Assembly: GCF_003347015.1 (NCBI RefSeq)
Contig: NZ_PNFB01000012.1
Coordinates: forward strand, 1 to 64,000
Direction of reading: 5' to 3'
DNA from: Brachybacterium sp. YJGR34
Lineage (GTDB): Bacteria; Actinomycetota; Actinomycetes; Actinomycetales; Dermabacteraceae
Length of the DNA stretch: 64,000 nt
Below the pieces are notes generated by a model. That model was not told where the DNA came from and did not search any database. It saw only the letters and a program-made list of their open reading frames with translations. This document shows positions 53,032 through 61,818 of this stretch, one piece after another (within the stretch, counting starts at the first letter, position 1; each line of letters opens with the position of its first letter). Both the position numbers and the translations under genes were made by a program.

Positions 53032-53847
53032 TCAGGCCACCAGGCGCTGCCGGGCTCGGGTGAGCCGTGCCAGGACGGTGGCGTCGTAGAGGTCGTCGCC
53101 GACCTGGATCCGCAGACCGCCCACGACGTCGGGATCGACGTGGAGGATCATCTGGATCTCCCGGCCGTAGATGCCCGCCAGGACAGCGGCGAGCCGGCTC
53201 TGCTGGGTCTCGTCGAGCGCGACCGCGCTGGCGACCGAGGCGAAGGCGAGCCGACGCCGGTCGGAGGCGAAGCGGGCGAACTCCTCGATGCGCCGCGCCG
53301 GCTTGATCCCGGTGCGCCGTCCGACGGCGCGGGCCGCGAGGGCGACCGTGATCGAATGGGCGCGACCGTCCAGCAACCTGCGCAGGAGGGTGGCGCGCTG
53401 CGAGGGGTCCTCCCGCGAGCCGTCCAGGGCGATGGTGAGGTCGCCGCTGTCGTCGATCATCCGGGAGATCTCGAAGAGCTCCCGCTCGACCTGCTCGAGC
53501 ACTCCGTCGGCCTGGGCGCGGGAGAGCAGCGCCGAGACGCCGAGCAGCTCGAGGGCATCGAGGATGTCCTCCTGCTCGGACCAGCGGTGCCGCACGACGT
53601 CGAGGGTGATCTCGAGCGCCGCCGGGCTCACCTGTGCGCCGAACAGCGAACGCACGGTGTCCTCCTTGACCGCGGCCGGACGGCCGGGGTCGGAGAGCAC
53701 GCGGACGAGCTGGTTGCTGGCATCGACGGCGTCGGCCGTCGAGAACAGCTCCTCGGCGGTGGACTCCTGCGTGCCGGACTGCGCCGAGAAGGCGCCTTCG
53801 GCCTGCTGGAGCACCTCACCGAAAGAGGTGGAGGAGGTTCCTCGCAT
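53032..53847 (-). CDS. atpH: ATP synthase delta subunit
   Basis: The peripheral stalk subunit that links b to alpha; 271 residues, the actinobacterial length. The C-terminal part shows the family pattern (ARLTRARQRLVA end; VDPDVVGGLRIQVGDDLYDATV). AAGGA lies 6 bases before the ATG at 53847; a GTG one codon earlier is less well placed. It is 9 bases after atpF. Confidence 0.93.
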   Translation of the reverse strand: MRGTSSTSFGEVLQQAEGAFSAQSGTQESTAEELFSTADAVDASNQLVRVLSDPGRPAAVKEDTVRSLFGAQVSPAALEITLDVVRHRWSEQEDILDALELLGVSALLSRAQADGVLEQVERELFEISRMIDDSGDLTIALDGSREDPSQRATLLRRLLDGRAHSITVALAARAVGRRTGIKPARRIEEFARFASDRRRLAFASVASAVALDETQQSRLAAVLAGIYGREIQMILHVDPDVVGGLRIQVGDDLYDATVLARLTRARQRLVA

Positions 53848-53856
53848 CACGGTTCC

Positions 53857-54402
53857 TTATCGGGTGGTGGCCTGGCTCGACTCGAGGTCGTCCAGGAACC
53901 GGTCGATCACACGGCGGGAGCGCTCGTCGTCGGTGAGGGACTCCCCGACGATCTTCGAGGCGAGATCGCTCGCCAGCGTGCCCACCTCGCCGCGCAGCTC
54001 GGTCGAGGCGGCGATCCGCTCGGCGCTCAGCTGATGGCGGCCGGCCTGCAGCACGCGCTCGGACTCGGCCTCGGCGCGGGTGCGCGCCTCGTCGACGATC
54101 TTCTGACCGTCCGCACGGGCCTTCTCGCGGATGCTCGCTGCTTCCTGACGGGCAGCGGCGAGCTCCGCCTCCTGGTCCTGCTTGAGCTGGTCGACCTGCT
54201 CCTGGACCTTCTCCGCATTGCGGATGCCGCCCTCGATCTTCTCGGACCGCTCGTCGAGCACGGCGTTCATGCGCGGGAGCACGAACTTCATGAAGACGGA
54301 GGCGAAGATCGCCAGGAAGATCGCAGACCACACGATCTCCTCGGGGAGCGGGATGAGCAGCCGCCAGCCGGGGACTTCTCCCCCTGCTTCTGCCAGAATC
54401 AT
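53857..54402 (-). CDS. atpF: ATP synthase b subunit
   Basis: 181 residues with one membrane segment (EEIVWSAIFLAIFASVFMKFVLPRM) and a long charged coiled coil (VQEQVDQLKQDQEAELAAARQEAASIREKARADGQKIV) that forms the stator. The ATG at 54402 (MILAEAGG) is chosen because earlier codons overlap atpE coding sequence without homology. It is 10 bases after atpE. Confidence 0.95.
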   Translation of the reverse strand: MILAEAGGEVPGWRLLIPLPEEIVWSAIFLAIFASVFMKFVLPRMNAVLDERSEKIEGGIRNAEKVQEQVDQLKQDQEAELAAARQEAASIREKARADGQKIVDEARTRAEAESERVLQAGRHQLSAERIAASTELRGEVGTLASDLASKIVGESLTDDERSRRVIDRFLDDLESSQATTR

Positions 54403-54412
54403 GTGCTCGACC

Positions 54413-55687
<1,275 letters not shown>

Positions 55688-55758
55688 TCAGTGGTCGAGC
55701 TCGCTGCGGTATTGCACCGTGATCAGCGCTCGAGCACCTCCGGAAGCATAACAGAGAG

Positions 55759-56274
55759 TCACTGGCCCTCCTGGCGCCCAGGGTTCTCCGATGCATCGTG
55801 GACGGGGGCCACAGACAGCGGCTGACGGGTCCGCACGAGGAGGATCGCCTCCACGAGCACGGCCGAGACCGCGCCGACCAGCAGTGCGAGGCCGATCCAG
55901 AGAGTCGAGACCGCCGCCGTGTCCCGCACCAGGACCAGGACGAGGATCACAATGAGCATCTTGGCCGCCCAGGAGCCGAGCACCGCGGCCGCCATGCTCA
56001 CGGGCGTCAGGCGCGGTCCCGCGTAGGTGATCGCGACCGAGGGGACCACGATCACCAGCGTCAGACCGGTGCCGATGAGGGCGCCCACGAGCGCCGAGGA
56101 CTCGTCCCGGGTCGCGGCGACGGCGATCACCGCGAGGTCGAGCACGAGGCCGACGAGGACCGCGACGACGGTGGCGCGCTGCATGCCGCGGTCACCGACG
56201 GCGCGGCCGGTCCGCCGTGCCTGCGGCGGCGTGGCCGACGAGGTCTCTGCGGGGGTGTCAGGGTCGGTGGGCAT
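55759..56274 (-). CDS. atpI: AtpI-like membrane protein
   Basis: 171 residues with four membrane segments (VVAVLVGLVLDLAVIAVAA, ALVGALIGTGLTLVIVVPSVAITYA, MAAAVLGSWAAKMLIVILVLVLV, LWIGLALLVGAVSAVLVEAILLV). Its place between rfe and atpB fits AtpI, which helps c-ring assembly, although the sequence is poorly conserved in this family. It overlaps the preceding gene by 17 bases. Confidence 0.8.
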   Translation of the reverse strand: MPTDPDTPAETSSATPPQARRTGRAVGDRGMQRATVVAVLVGLVLDLAVIAVAATRDESSALVGALIGTGLTLVIVVPSVAITYAGPRLTPVSMAAAVLGSWAAKMLIVILVLVLVRDTAAVSTLWIGLALLVGAVSAVLVEAILLVRTRQPLSVAPVHDASENPGRQEGQ

Positions 56275-57385
56275 CGGTGAGGTCCTTCCGGTGGCGGCCG
56301 GACCGCCATCTGAGAGGGTCGAAGGTGAGCACGAGGGCGAACAGCAGTCCGCACGCCCAGAAGATCAGCACGGCCGTGGTGGGCAGGAGCAGGGGCACCA
56401 GCAGGCCCACCGAGATGACGACCGTCCAGGTGTACATGATGAGCACGGCCGCGCGCTTGGAGTGGCCCAGGCTCAGCAGCCGGTGGTGCAGGTGGTACTT
56501 GTCGGCGTGGAACGGGGACTTGCCCGCGCCGATCCGTCGCACCACGGCGAGAGCGAAGTCGAGGAAGGGGATCACCATCACCCCGATCGGCAGCAGGATC
56601 GGCAGGAACTGGCCGAAGAAGTCCGCGCCGGAGAGGCTGGCCGGATCGACCTGGCCGGTGACGGCGATCGTGCTCGCGGCCAGCAGCAGCCCCAGCATCA
56701 TCGATCCGGAGTCGCCCATGAAGATGCGGGCCCGGGCGAAGTTGTGCGGCAGGAAGCCCAGACAGGCGCCGATCAGCACGGCGGTCAGGAGGGCGGCCAG
56801 CGAGGAGTAGTCGGTGCTCGAGGAGTTGCGGGTGAGCATGTAGGCGTAGAGGAAGAACGCGGAGCCGCCGATCGCCATCACCCCGGCGGCCAGACCGTCG
56901 AGGCCGTCCACGAAGTTGACGGCGTTCATGCTGACCACCACGACCAGCACGGTGAGGATCAGCGCCGTCCGACCGGAGAGCACGGTGACGCCGTTGATCG
57001 GCAGCGTCACCAGGCTCACGCCCTGCCAGGCCAGCAGCAGCGCGGCGAGCACCTGTCCGGCGAGCTTGGTCACCCAGTCCAGGTCCCAGCGGTCGTCGGC
57101 CGCACCGAGCAGCGTCACCACACCGGCGGCGGAGAGGATCGCCCAGGGCTGGCGGGAGTCGCGGAAGAGCCCCTCGAGGAAGGGGACGTTGCTCGCGATG
57201 AGCAGGGCGGCGGCGACCCCGGCGAACATGGCCAGCCCGCCCAGCCGTGGCGTCACCGCATCGTGCACATCCCGCTCCCGCACCGCGGTCATCGCCCCGG
57301 CACGCCGTGCCATCAGCCTCACACCAGGCGTGACCAGGAAGGTGATCGCGGCGGAGACCAGCAGCAGGAAGAGATAGATCCTCAC
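56258..57385 (-). CDS. UDP-GlcNAc/hexosamine-1-phosphate:undecaprenyl-phosphate transferase (Rfe/WecA/TagO-like)
   Basis: 375 residues, about 10-11 membrane segments, of the MraY/WecA superfamily. DRWDLDWVTKLAGQ gives the DDxxD-like loop (AADDRWDLD), NFVDGLDGLAAG and RIFMGDSGSMMLG hold the other catalytic aspartates, and HADKYHLHHRLLSLG is the His motif. It starts lipid-linked synthesis of a wall polymer, in mycobacteria the arabinogalactan linker. Here the polymer may be a teichoic acid or other glycan. It overlaps Sua5 (GTGA) and the atpI-like gene, as in other actinobacteria. Confidence 0.9.
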   Translation of the reverse strand: MRIYLFLLLVSAAITFLVTPGVRLMARRAGAMTAVRERDVHDAVTPRLGGLAMFAGVAAALLIASNVPFLEGLFRDSRQPWAILSAAGVVTLLGAADDRWDLDWVTKLAGQVLAALLLAWQGVSLVTLPINGVTVLSGRTALILTVLVVVVSMNAVNFVDGLDGLAAGVMAIGGSAFFLYAYMLTRNSSSTDYSSLAALLTAVLIGACLGFLPHNFARARIFMGDSGSMMLGLLLAASTIAVTGQVDPASLSGADFFGQFLPILLPIGVMVIPFLDFALAVVRRIGAGKSPFHADKYHLHHRLLSLGHSKRAAVLIMYTWTVVISVGLLVPLLLPTTAVLIFWACGLLFALVLTFDPLRWRSGRHRKDLTDAHRP

Positions 57386-58302
57386 CCGGTCGTGGTGCCC
57401 GGGCGGGGCCCGTCGGCGCTCCCGTCGCCGATATCGGTCAGAGGCGTCTCCGCGGCCACCTGCGCCGTGGTCGCCTCACCGCTCTCCGGCTCGGACGGGA
57501 GGTTCAGGACACCGCCGGGAGCGGGCGCCTCGGAGGACGGCCCGTCGGCCTCCGGCGCATCGGCGGCCGGCGCATCGGCGGACGGTGCCGCGGTCTCGCC
57601 GTCCGCGGCGGCGTCCTCAGCGGGCTCCACCTCCTCGGCGACCTCCGGCTCCTCGGGCTCGGGAGTGGTGAAGATGTCCCCCACCACCTCGATGATCCGC
57701 TCCGCGGTGATCGCGCCGGCGCGGACGATCTCCGCCGGGGTGACCGTGGTGTCCAGGATGGTCGAGCTCTCGCCGATCGGAGCGGTGCCGCCGTCGAGGT
57801 AGACCTCCACGGCATCGCCCAGCTGGGTCGCGGCGTCCAGCACCGAGAGCGCGGCGGGCCGGCCGCTGCGGTTGGCGCTCGAGACGGCCAGGGGCCCGGT
57901 GCGGCGCAGGAGGTCCAGGGCGATCTCGTCGTCCGGCATCCGCAGCGCCACGGTCCCCCGGGTCTCCCCCAGGTCCCAGGTCAGCGAGGGCTGTGCGGTG
58001 AGGATCAGGGTCAGCGGCCCGGGCCAGAGCTCCTCGACGAGGTCCTCGACGTAGTCGGGCAGCTCCGCGGCCAGCGCCATGAGCACGGCGTGATCGCCGA
58101 TCAGGACCGGCGGGGGCATGTCGCGGCCGCGACCCTTGGCCTCGAGCAGGTCCTCGACGGCATCGGGCGTGAACGCGTCCGCGCCGATGCCGTAGACGGT
58201 GTCCGTCGGCAGGACGATCAGCTTGCCGTCGCGGACGGCGTCGACGGCGGCGGCGAGGGCGTCCTCGCGGGACTCTGGGTTCTGGGTGTCGTGCACGCTC
58301 AC
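57382..58302 (-). CDS. L-threonylcarbamoyladenylate synthase (Sua5/YrdC family) with acidic tail
   Basis: The first ~205 of 306 residues form a YrdC domain (LIVLPTDTVYGIGADAF; RGRDMPPPVLIG; ELWPGPLTLIL; SSANRSGRPAALS), which makes threonylcarbamoyl-AMP for the t6A37 modification of tRNAs. The remaining ~100 residues are low complexity, rich in Ala, Pro, Glu and Asp, with imperfect ADAPAADAPEADGP repeats. The classical C-terminal Sua5 domain is absent. GTG start, overlapping prmC. Confidence 0.92.
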   Translation of the reverse strand: MSVHDTQNPESREDALAAAVDAVRDGKLIVLPTDTVYGIGADAFTPDAVEDLLEAKGRGRDMPPPVLIGDHAVLMALAAELPDYVEDLVEELWPGPLTLILTAQPSLTWDLGETRGTVALRMPDDEIALDLLRRTGPLAVSSANRSGRPAALSVLDAATQLGDAVEVYLDGGTAPIGESSTILDTTVTPAEIVRAGAITAERIIEVVGDIFTTPEPEEPEVAEEVEPAEDAAADGETAAPSADAPAADAPEADGPSSEAPAPGGVLNLPSEPESGEATTAQVAAETPLTDIGDGSADGPRPGTTTG

Positions 58303-59213
58303 CGGGTCAGTGTCTCACTTCCTGGGGATGGGTCCCCGTCGCCACGGCGGGCGACGAGGAAGCGGTCGCGTCCGGTCAGATCGCGGACGGTCAGCAGATG
58401 GTCGAAGCCGCCGCACGCCACGGCGGCGGTCCGGGCGGCCTCGCCCTGGACATCGGCATGCTCCATGACGAGCACGCCGCCGGGGCGCAGGAGGCGCCGG
58501 GACCACGCCAGGACGGCACGGGGCACCTCGAGCCCGTCGGCTCCCCCGCCGAACAGCGCCCGCTCGGGATCGTGCTCGCGCACCTCGGCCTCGCGGGGGA
58601 TCGCCTCCGGCGGGATGTAGGGAGGATTGGACAGGACGGCGTCCACGGGCCCCGCCGCGGCGAGCTCCGGCAGCTCCTGCGCCCCCGCGGTGAGGTCCGC
58701 CCGCAGCACACGGCCGCGGCCCGGACCGGCGTGCTCGAGATTCTCCGCGGCCAGAGCGGCCGCACCGGGGTCCACCTCGACCGCGAGCACCCGCGTGCCG
58801 GGCATCTCGTCCAGGACGGCCGCCCCCAGTGCACCCGATCCCGCGCACAGATCGACGATGCTGGACACGGGACCCGCGGCGTGCTCGCGGAGCAGGTCCA
58901 CGGCCAGCTCCGTCTCCGGGCGCGGGATGAACACCCCAGGGCGCACGGCGAGCATCAGCCGGCGGAAGGGCGCCCGGCCCAGGATCAGCTGGAGGGGCTC
59001 TCGGCTCTCACGGCGCCGCGTGAGCTGCTCGAGGTCCTCGGCGAAGTCCACCGGGAGCTCGTCGAGCAGCACCAGCGGGCGCTCGGTGCGTGCGGCATGG
59101 GTGATCAGCGCGCGGGCGTCGACGCTGGGCGAGGGCACTCCGGCGCGCCCCAGGCGCTCGGTGGTCCCGGCCAGCGCCCGGCGCAGGCGCGTGCTGACCT
59201 CGGAGGCGCTCAC
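58299..59213 (-). CDS. prmC: Release factor glutamine methyltransferase
   Basis: PrmC (HemK) methylates the GGQ glutamine of release factors. The 304 residues include an N-terminal helical domain and a Rossmann methyltransferase with VDLCAGSGALGAAVL and the hallmark NPPYIPPE. It overlaps prfA, its substrate's gene, by GTGA. Confidence 0.95.
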   Translation of the reverse strand: MSASEVSTRLRRALAGTTERLGRAGVPSPSVDARALITHAARTERPLVLLDELPVDFAEDLEQLTRRRESREPLQLILGRAPFRRLMLAVRPGVFIPRPETELAVDLLREHAAGPVSSIVDLCAGSGALGAAVLDEMPGTRVLAVEVDPGAAALAAENLEHAGPGRGRVLRADLTAGAQELPELAAAGPVDAVLSNPPYIPPEAIPREAEVREHDPERALFGGGADGLEVPRAVLAWSRRLLRPGGVLVMEHADVQGEAARTAAVACGGFDHLLTVRDLTGRDRFLVARRGDGDPSPGSETLTR

Positions 59214-60346
59214 GGCGCGCTCCCCTCGGCGGCGCGTCCGGCCTCGGCCAGACGCGCCTCCCGCTCGGCCGTCCGCGAGGAGGCGATGAGATCGCCGAGA
59301 TCCCCGGCCAGGACCTGGGAGAGATTGCCTGCCTTGTAGCCGGTGCGATGGTCCGCGACCCGGGACTCCGGGAAGTTGTAGGTGCGGATGCGCTCGCTGC
59401 GATCGACGGTGCGCACCTGGGAGCGCCGTGCCGCGGAGGACTGCGCCTCCTGCTCCGCCCGGCGGGCATCCAGCAGCCGGGTGCGCAGGATCCGCAGCGC
59501 CTGCTCGCGGTTCTGCAGCTGGCTCTTCTGGTCCTGGCAGGAGACCACGATCGACGTGGGCAGATGGGTCACGCGCACCGCGGAGTCGGTGGTGTTCACG
59601 CTCTGGCCGCCCGGGCCGCTGGAGCGGAAGACGTCGATGCGCAGGTTCGCCGGGGCCATCGCCTCGGCCAGCACCTCGGACTCGTCGGCCTCGTCGGCCT
59701 CGGGGAGCACCAGCACGCCGACGGCGGAGGTGTGGATGCGACCGCCGGACTCGGTGACCGGGACGCGCTGGACCCGGTGCACCCCGGCCTCGTGCTTGAG
59801 ATGGGCGTAGACGCCGTCGGCCCCCGTGCCCCCGCCGCGCGCGGAGATCGCCACGGTGACGTCCTTGAGGCCGCCGAGCTCGGACTCCGCGGAGGTCAGC
59901 ACCTCCAGGCGCCAGCCCTGGGACTCCGCGTACGCGCGATACATGCGCAGCATCTCGGCGGCGAACAGCGCGGACTCCTCGCCGCCCGCGCCAGCCTTGA
60001 TCTCGAGGATCGCGTCCCGGGAGTCGTCGGGGTCGCGCGGGGCCAGCAGATCCTCGAGCTGCGCCCGCTCGGCCTCCAGGCGCTCGGTCAGCTGTGCGGT
60101 CTCCGCGGCGAGCTCCTCGTCGCCCTCCCCCAGCGCGGCGAGCTCATGGGCGGTGGCGAGGTCCGCGGCGGTGGCGTCCATCCGGTCGGCGGCGGCGAGC
60201 ACCGCCTCGAGCTCGGCGTAGCGGCGGCCCGCACGGCGCGCCCTCGCGGGGTCGTCGTGGAAGGTGGGGTCGGCCATCGACTCCTGGAGCCGGGCGTGCT
60301 CCCGGCGCAGCGGCGCCAGCCGATCGCCCTCGCCGTGCTCGCTCAT
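59210..60346 (-). CDS. prfA: Peptide chain release factor 1
   Basis: RF1 terminates translation at UAA and UAG. In 378 residues one finds the codon-reading PVTESGGRIHTSAV region (PxT-type) and the catalytic FRSSGPGGQSVNTTDSAVRVTHLPTSI segment with GGQ. The ATG at 60346 has GGGGGAA before it; a longer frame upstream is not supported. It begins the prfA-prmC-sua5-rfe-atpI overlap chain. Confidence 0.97.
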   Translation of the reverse strand: MSEHGEGDRLAPLRREHARLQESMADPTFHDDPARARRAGRRYAELEAVLAAADRMDATAADLATAHELAALGEGDEELAAETAQLTERLEAERAQLEDLLAPRDPDDSRDAILEIKAGAGGEESALFAAEMLRMYRAYAESQGWRLEVLTSAESELGGLKDVTVAISARGGGTGADGVYAHLKHEAGVHRVQRVPVTESGGRIHTSAVGVLVLPEADEADESEVLAEAMAPANLRIDVFRSSGPGGQSVNTTDSAVRVTHLPTSIVVSCQDQKSQLQNREQALRILRTRLLDARRAEQEAQSSAARRSQVRTVDRSERIRTYNFPESRVADHRTGYKAGNLSQVLAGDLGDLIASSRTAEREARLAEAGRAAEGSAP

Positions 60347-60388
60347 GCGTTCCCCCTGTCCTCGGTCCACCGATGCTCCCCGACGCGA

Positions 60389-60426
60389 CGACGCCGGTGC
60401 ACGCCCTGGGGCGCACACCGGCGTCG
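60389..60426 (-). terminator. Hairpin between rpmE and prfA
   Basis: CGACGCCGGTG (60389-60399) pairs with CACCGGCGTCG (60416-60426), an 11-bp stem with a 16-base loop, 40 bases after rpmE stops and 43 bases before prfA starts. It may attenuate transcription between them. Confidence 0.65.
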
Positions 60427-60467
60427 GAGACGAGGCTCGTCATGCCGCCTCGGGGACGTCCTCGGAT

Positions 60468-60683
60468 TCAGGCGTCCTTCTTCTTCCCGTAGCGGGCCTG
60501 GAAGCGGGCGACGCGGCCGCCGGTGTCCAGGATCTTCTGCTTGCCGGTGTAGAAGGGGTGGCATGCGGAGCAGACCTCGGTGCTGATCGCTCCGTCGGTC
60601 TTGGTGCTGCGCGTGGTGAACGAGTTGCCGCAGGTGCAGGTCACCTGGGTCTCGACGTATGCGGGGTGGATGTCAGCCTTCAT
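60468..60683 (-). CDS. rpmE: 50S ribosomal protein L31, zinc-binding form
   Basis: 71 residues. Four cysteines (VTCTCGNSF and [12 protein letters not shown]) mark the zinc-containing C+ form, as opposed to the zinc-free paralogue used in zinc starvation. [14 protein letters not shown] is conserved. AGGAGAGAC precedes the ATG. Position upstream of prfA is the common actinobacterial arrangement. Confidence 0.97.
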   Translation of the reverse strand: MKADIHPAYVETQVTCTCGNSFTTRSTKTDGAISTEVCSACHPFYTGKQKILDTGGRVARFQARYGKKKDA

Positions 60684-60817
60684 GTCTCTCCTAGCTCGGG
60701 GTCGCTGGGTCGGCGTCCGGGCGGGCGCCGTGAACCAGAACCGACGTCACAGTCTGCCACGCCCGGCGCGCCGGAGGCGAGGGATCCGGATGCGGCGTGT
60801 GCAACATCGCGTGCACC

Positions 60818-60835
60818 GGAGCGGGCACCCGCTCC
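60818..60835 (-). terminator. Hairpin directly after the lacI-type gene
   Basis: GGAGCGGG (60818-60825) and CCCGCTCC (60828-60835) form an 8-bp stem with a 2-base loop touching the repressor stop codon. It separates this operon from rpmE. Confidence 0.55.
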
Positions 60836-61816
60836 CTACGCGGAGGCGCGGACCTCGAGGCGGTAGGGCACCACCCGGTGCGCCTCCTGGCCCGTCAGCG
60901 GGATCCTGCCCTCGAGCATCCCCGCGACCAGGGCGACGGCCTGGGCGGCGATGGCATCGATGTCGATGCTCAGGGTCGTCAGCTCCGGGGTGACCAGGGA
61001 GCCGATCTCGAGTCCGTCCAGTCCCACCACCCGCAGCCGCCCGGGCACCTCGACGCCCATCGTCCGCAGCGCCCGCAGCAGGCGCACCGCGAGCTCGTCG
61101 TTGAAGGCCACCAGCGCATCGGCGCCCACCTCGAGCACCTCCTGCAGCGCCTCGACGTGCCCCACGCGGTCATGGGCCTTGTGGATGGGCACCTCGCCGC
61201 TCTCGGCGAGCGGGGCCAGGGCGGCGGCGAGGGCCCGCGCACGGGTCCCGGGCTCCGCGTCGCCGGCCAGGTCCATCACCACCGGGCGGTGCACCCCGGC
61301 GCGGCGCAGGTGCGCGACGAGGTCCGCGGTGGCCCCGGGGAACACCAGCTCGATGATGCCCATCTCCTGGCACTGCTCCGCCGTGCCGTCGATCCGCACC
61401 ACCGGCATGCCGGTCGCCCCGCGCAGATCGCCGTGGAGCATCCCGTAGCCGACGATCGCATCGACCCTCCGCGCGAGCTCGCGCGCCACGTCCTCCGGGA
61501 CCAGGGCGTTGTCCGCCTCCGCGAGCACGACGTTCCAGCCGTAGGGCACGCAGGCGCGCACCACCGCGGCGCCCAGCTCGGCGAAGTACGCGTTGGAGAG
61601 GTCCTGGACCACCAGTCCCACCGTGATCGGGCCCTGCTCGACCAGGCCGCGGCCGAAGCGGGAGGGACGGTAGCTAAGCTCCTTCGCCGCCTCGAGCACC
61701 CGCGACCGGGTGGCGGGGCTGATCCCGGCCATGTCGTTCATCGCCCGCGAGACGGTCTGCCGGGAGACCCCGGCCCGCTCCGCGACGTCGACGATCGTCG
61801 GCCGGCGCCCCGCCAT
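60836..61816 (-). CDS. LacI-family transcriptional regulator
   Basis: 326 residues: N-terminal HTH (TIVDVAERAGVSRQTVSRAMNDMAGISPATRSRVLEAAKEL) and a periplasmic-binding-protein-like sensor domain (ITVGLVVQDLSNAYFAELGAAVV). The usual hinge sequence NxxARxL is replaced by PSRFGRGL. The gene starts 2 bases after the oxidoreductase fusion stops, so it is cotranscribed with it. It likely represses this operon through the palindrome at 63872. The ligand is probably a sugar or sugar derivative. Confidence 0.92.
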   Translation of the reverse strand: MAGRRPTIVDVAERAGVSRQTVSRAMNDMAGISPATRSRVLEAAKELSYRPSRFGRGLVEQGPITVGLVVQDLSNAYFAELGAAVVRACVPYGWNVVLAEADNALVPEDVARELARRVDAIVGYGMLHGDLRGATGMPVVRIDGTAEQCQEMGIIELVFPGATADLVAHLRRAGVHRPVVMDLAGDAEPGTRARALAAALAPLAESGEVPIHKAHDRVGHVEALQEVLEVGADALVAFNDELAVRLLRALRTMGVEVPGRLRVVGLDGLEIGSLVTPELTTLSIDIDAIAAQAVALVAGMLEGRIPLTGQEAHRVVPYRLEVRASA

Positions 61817-61818
61817 GG

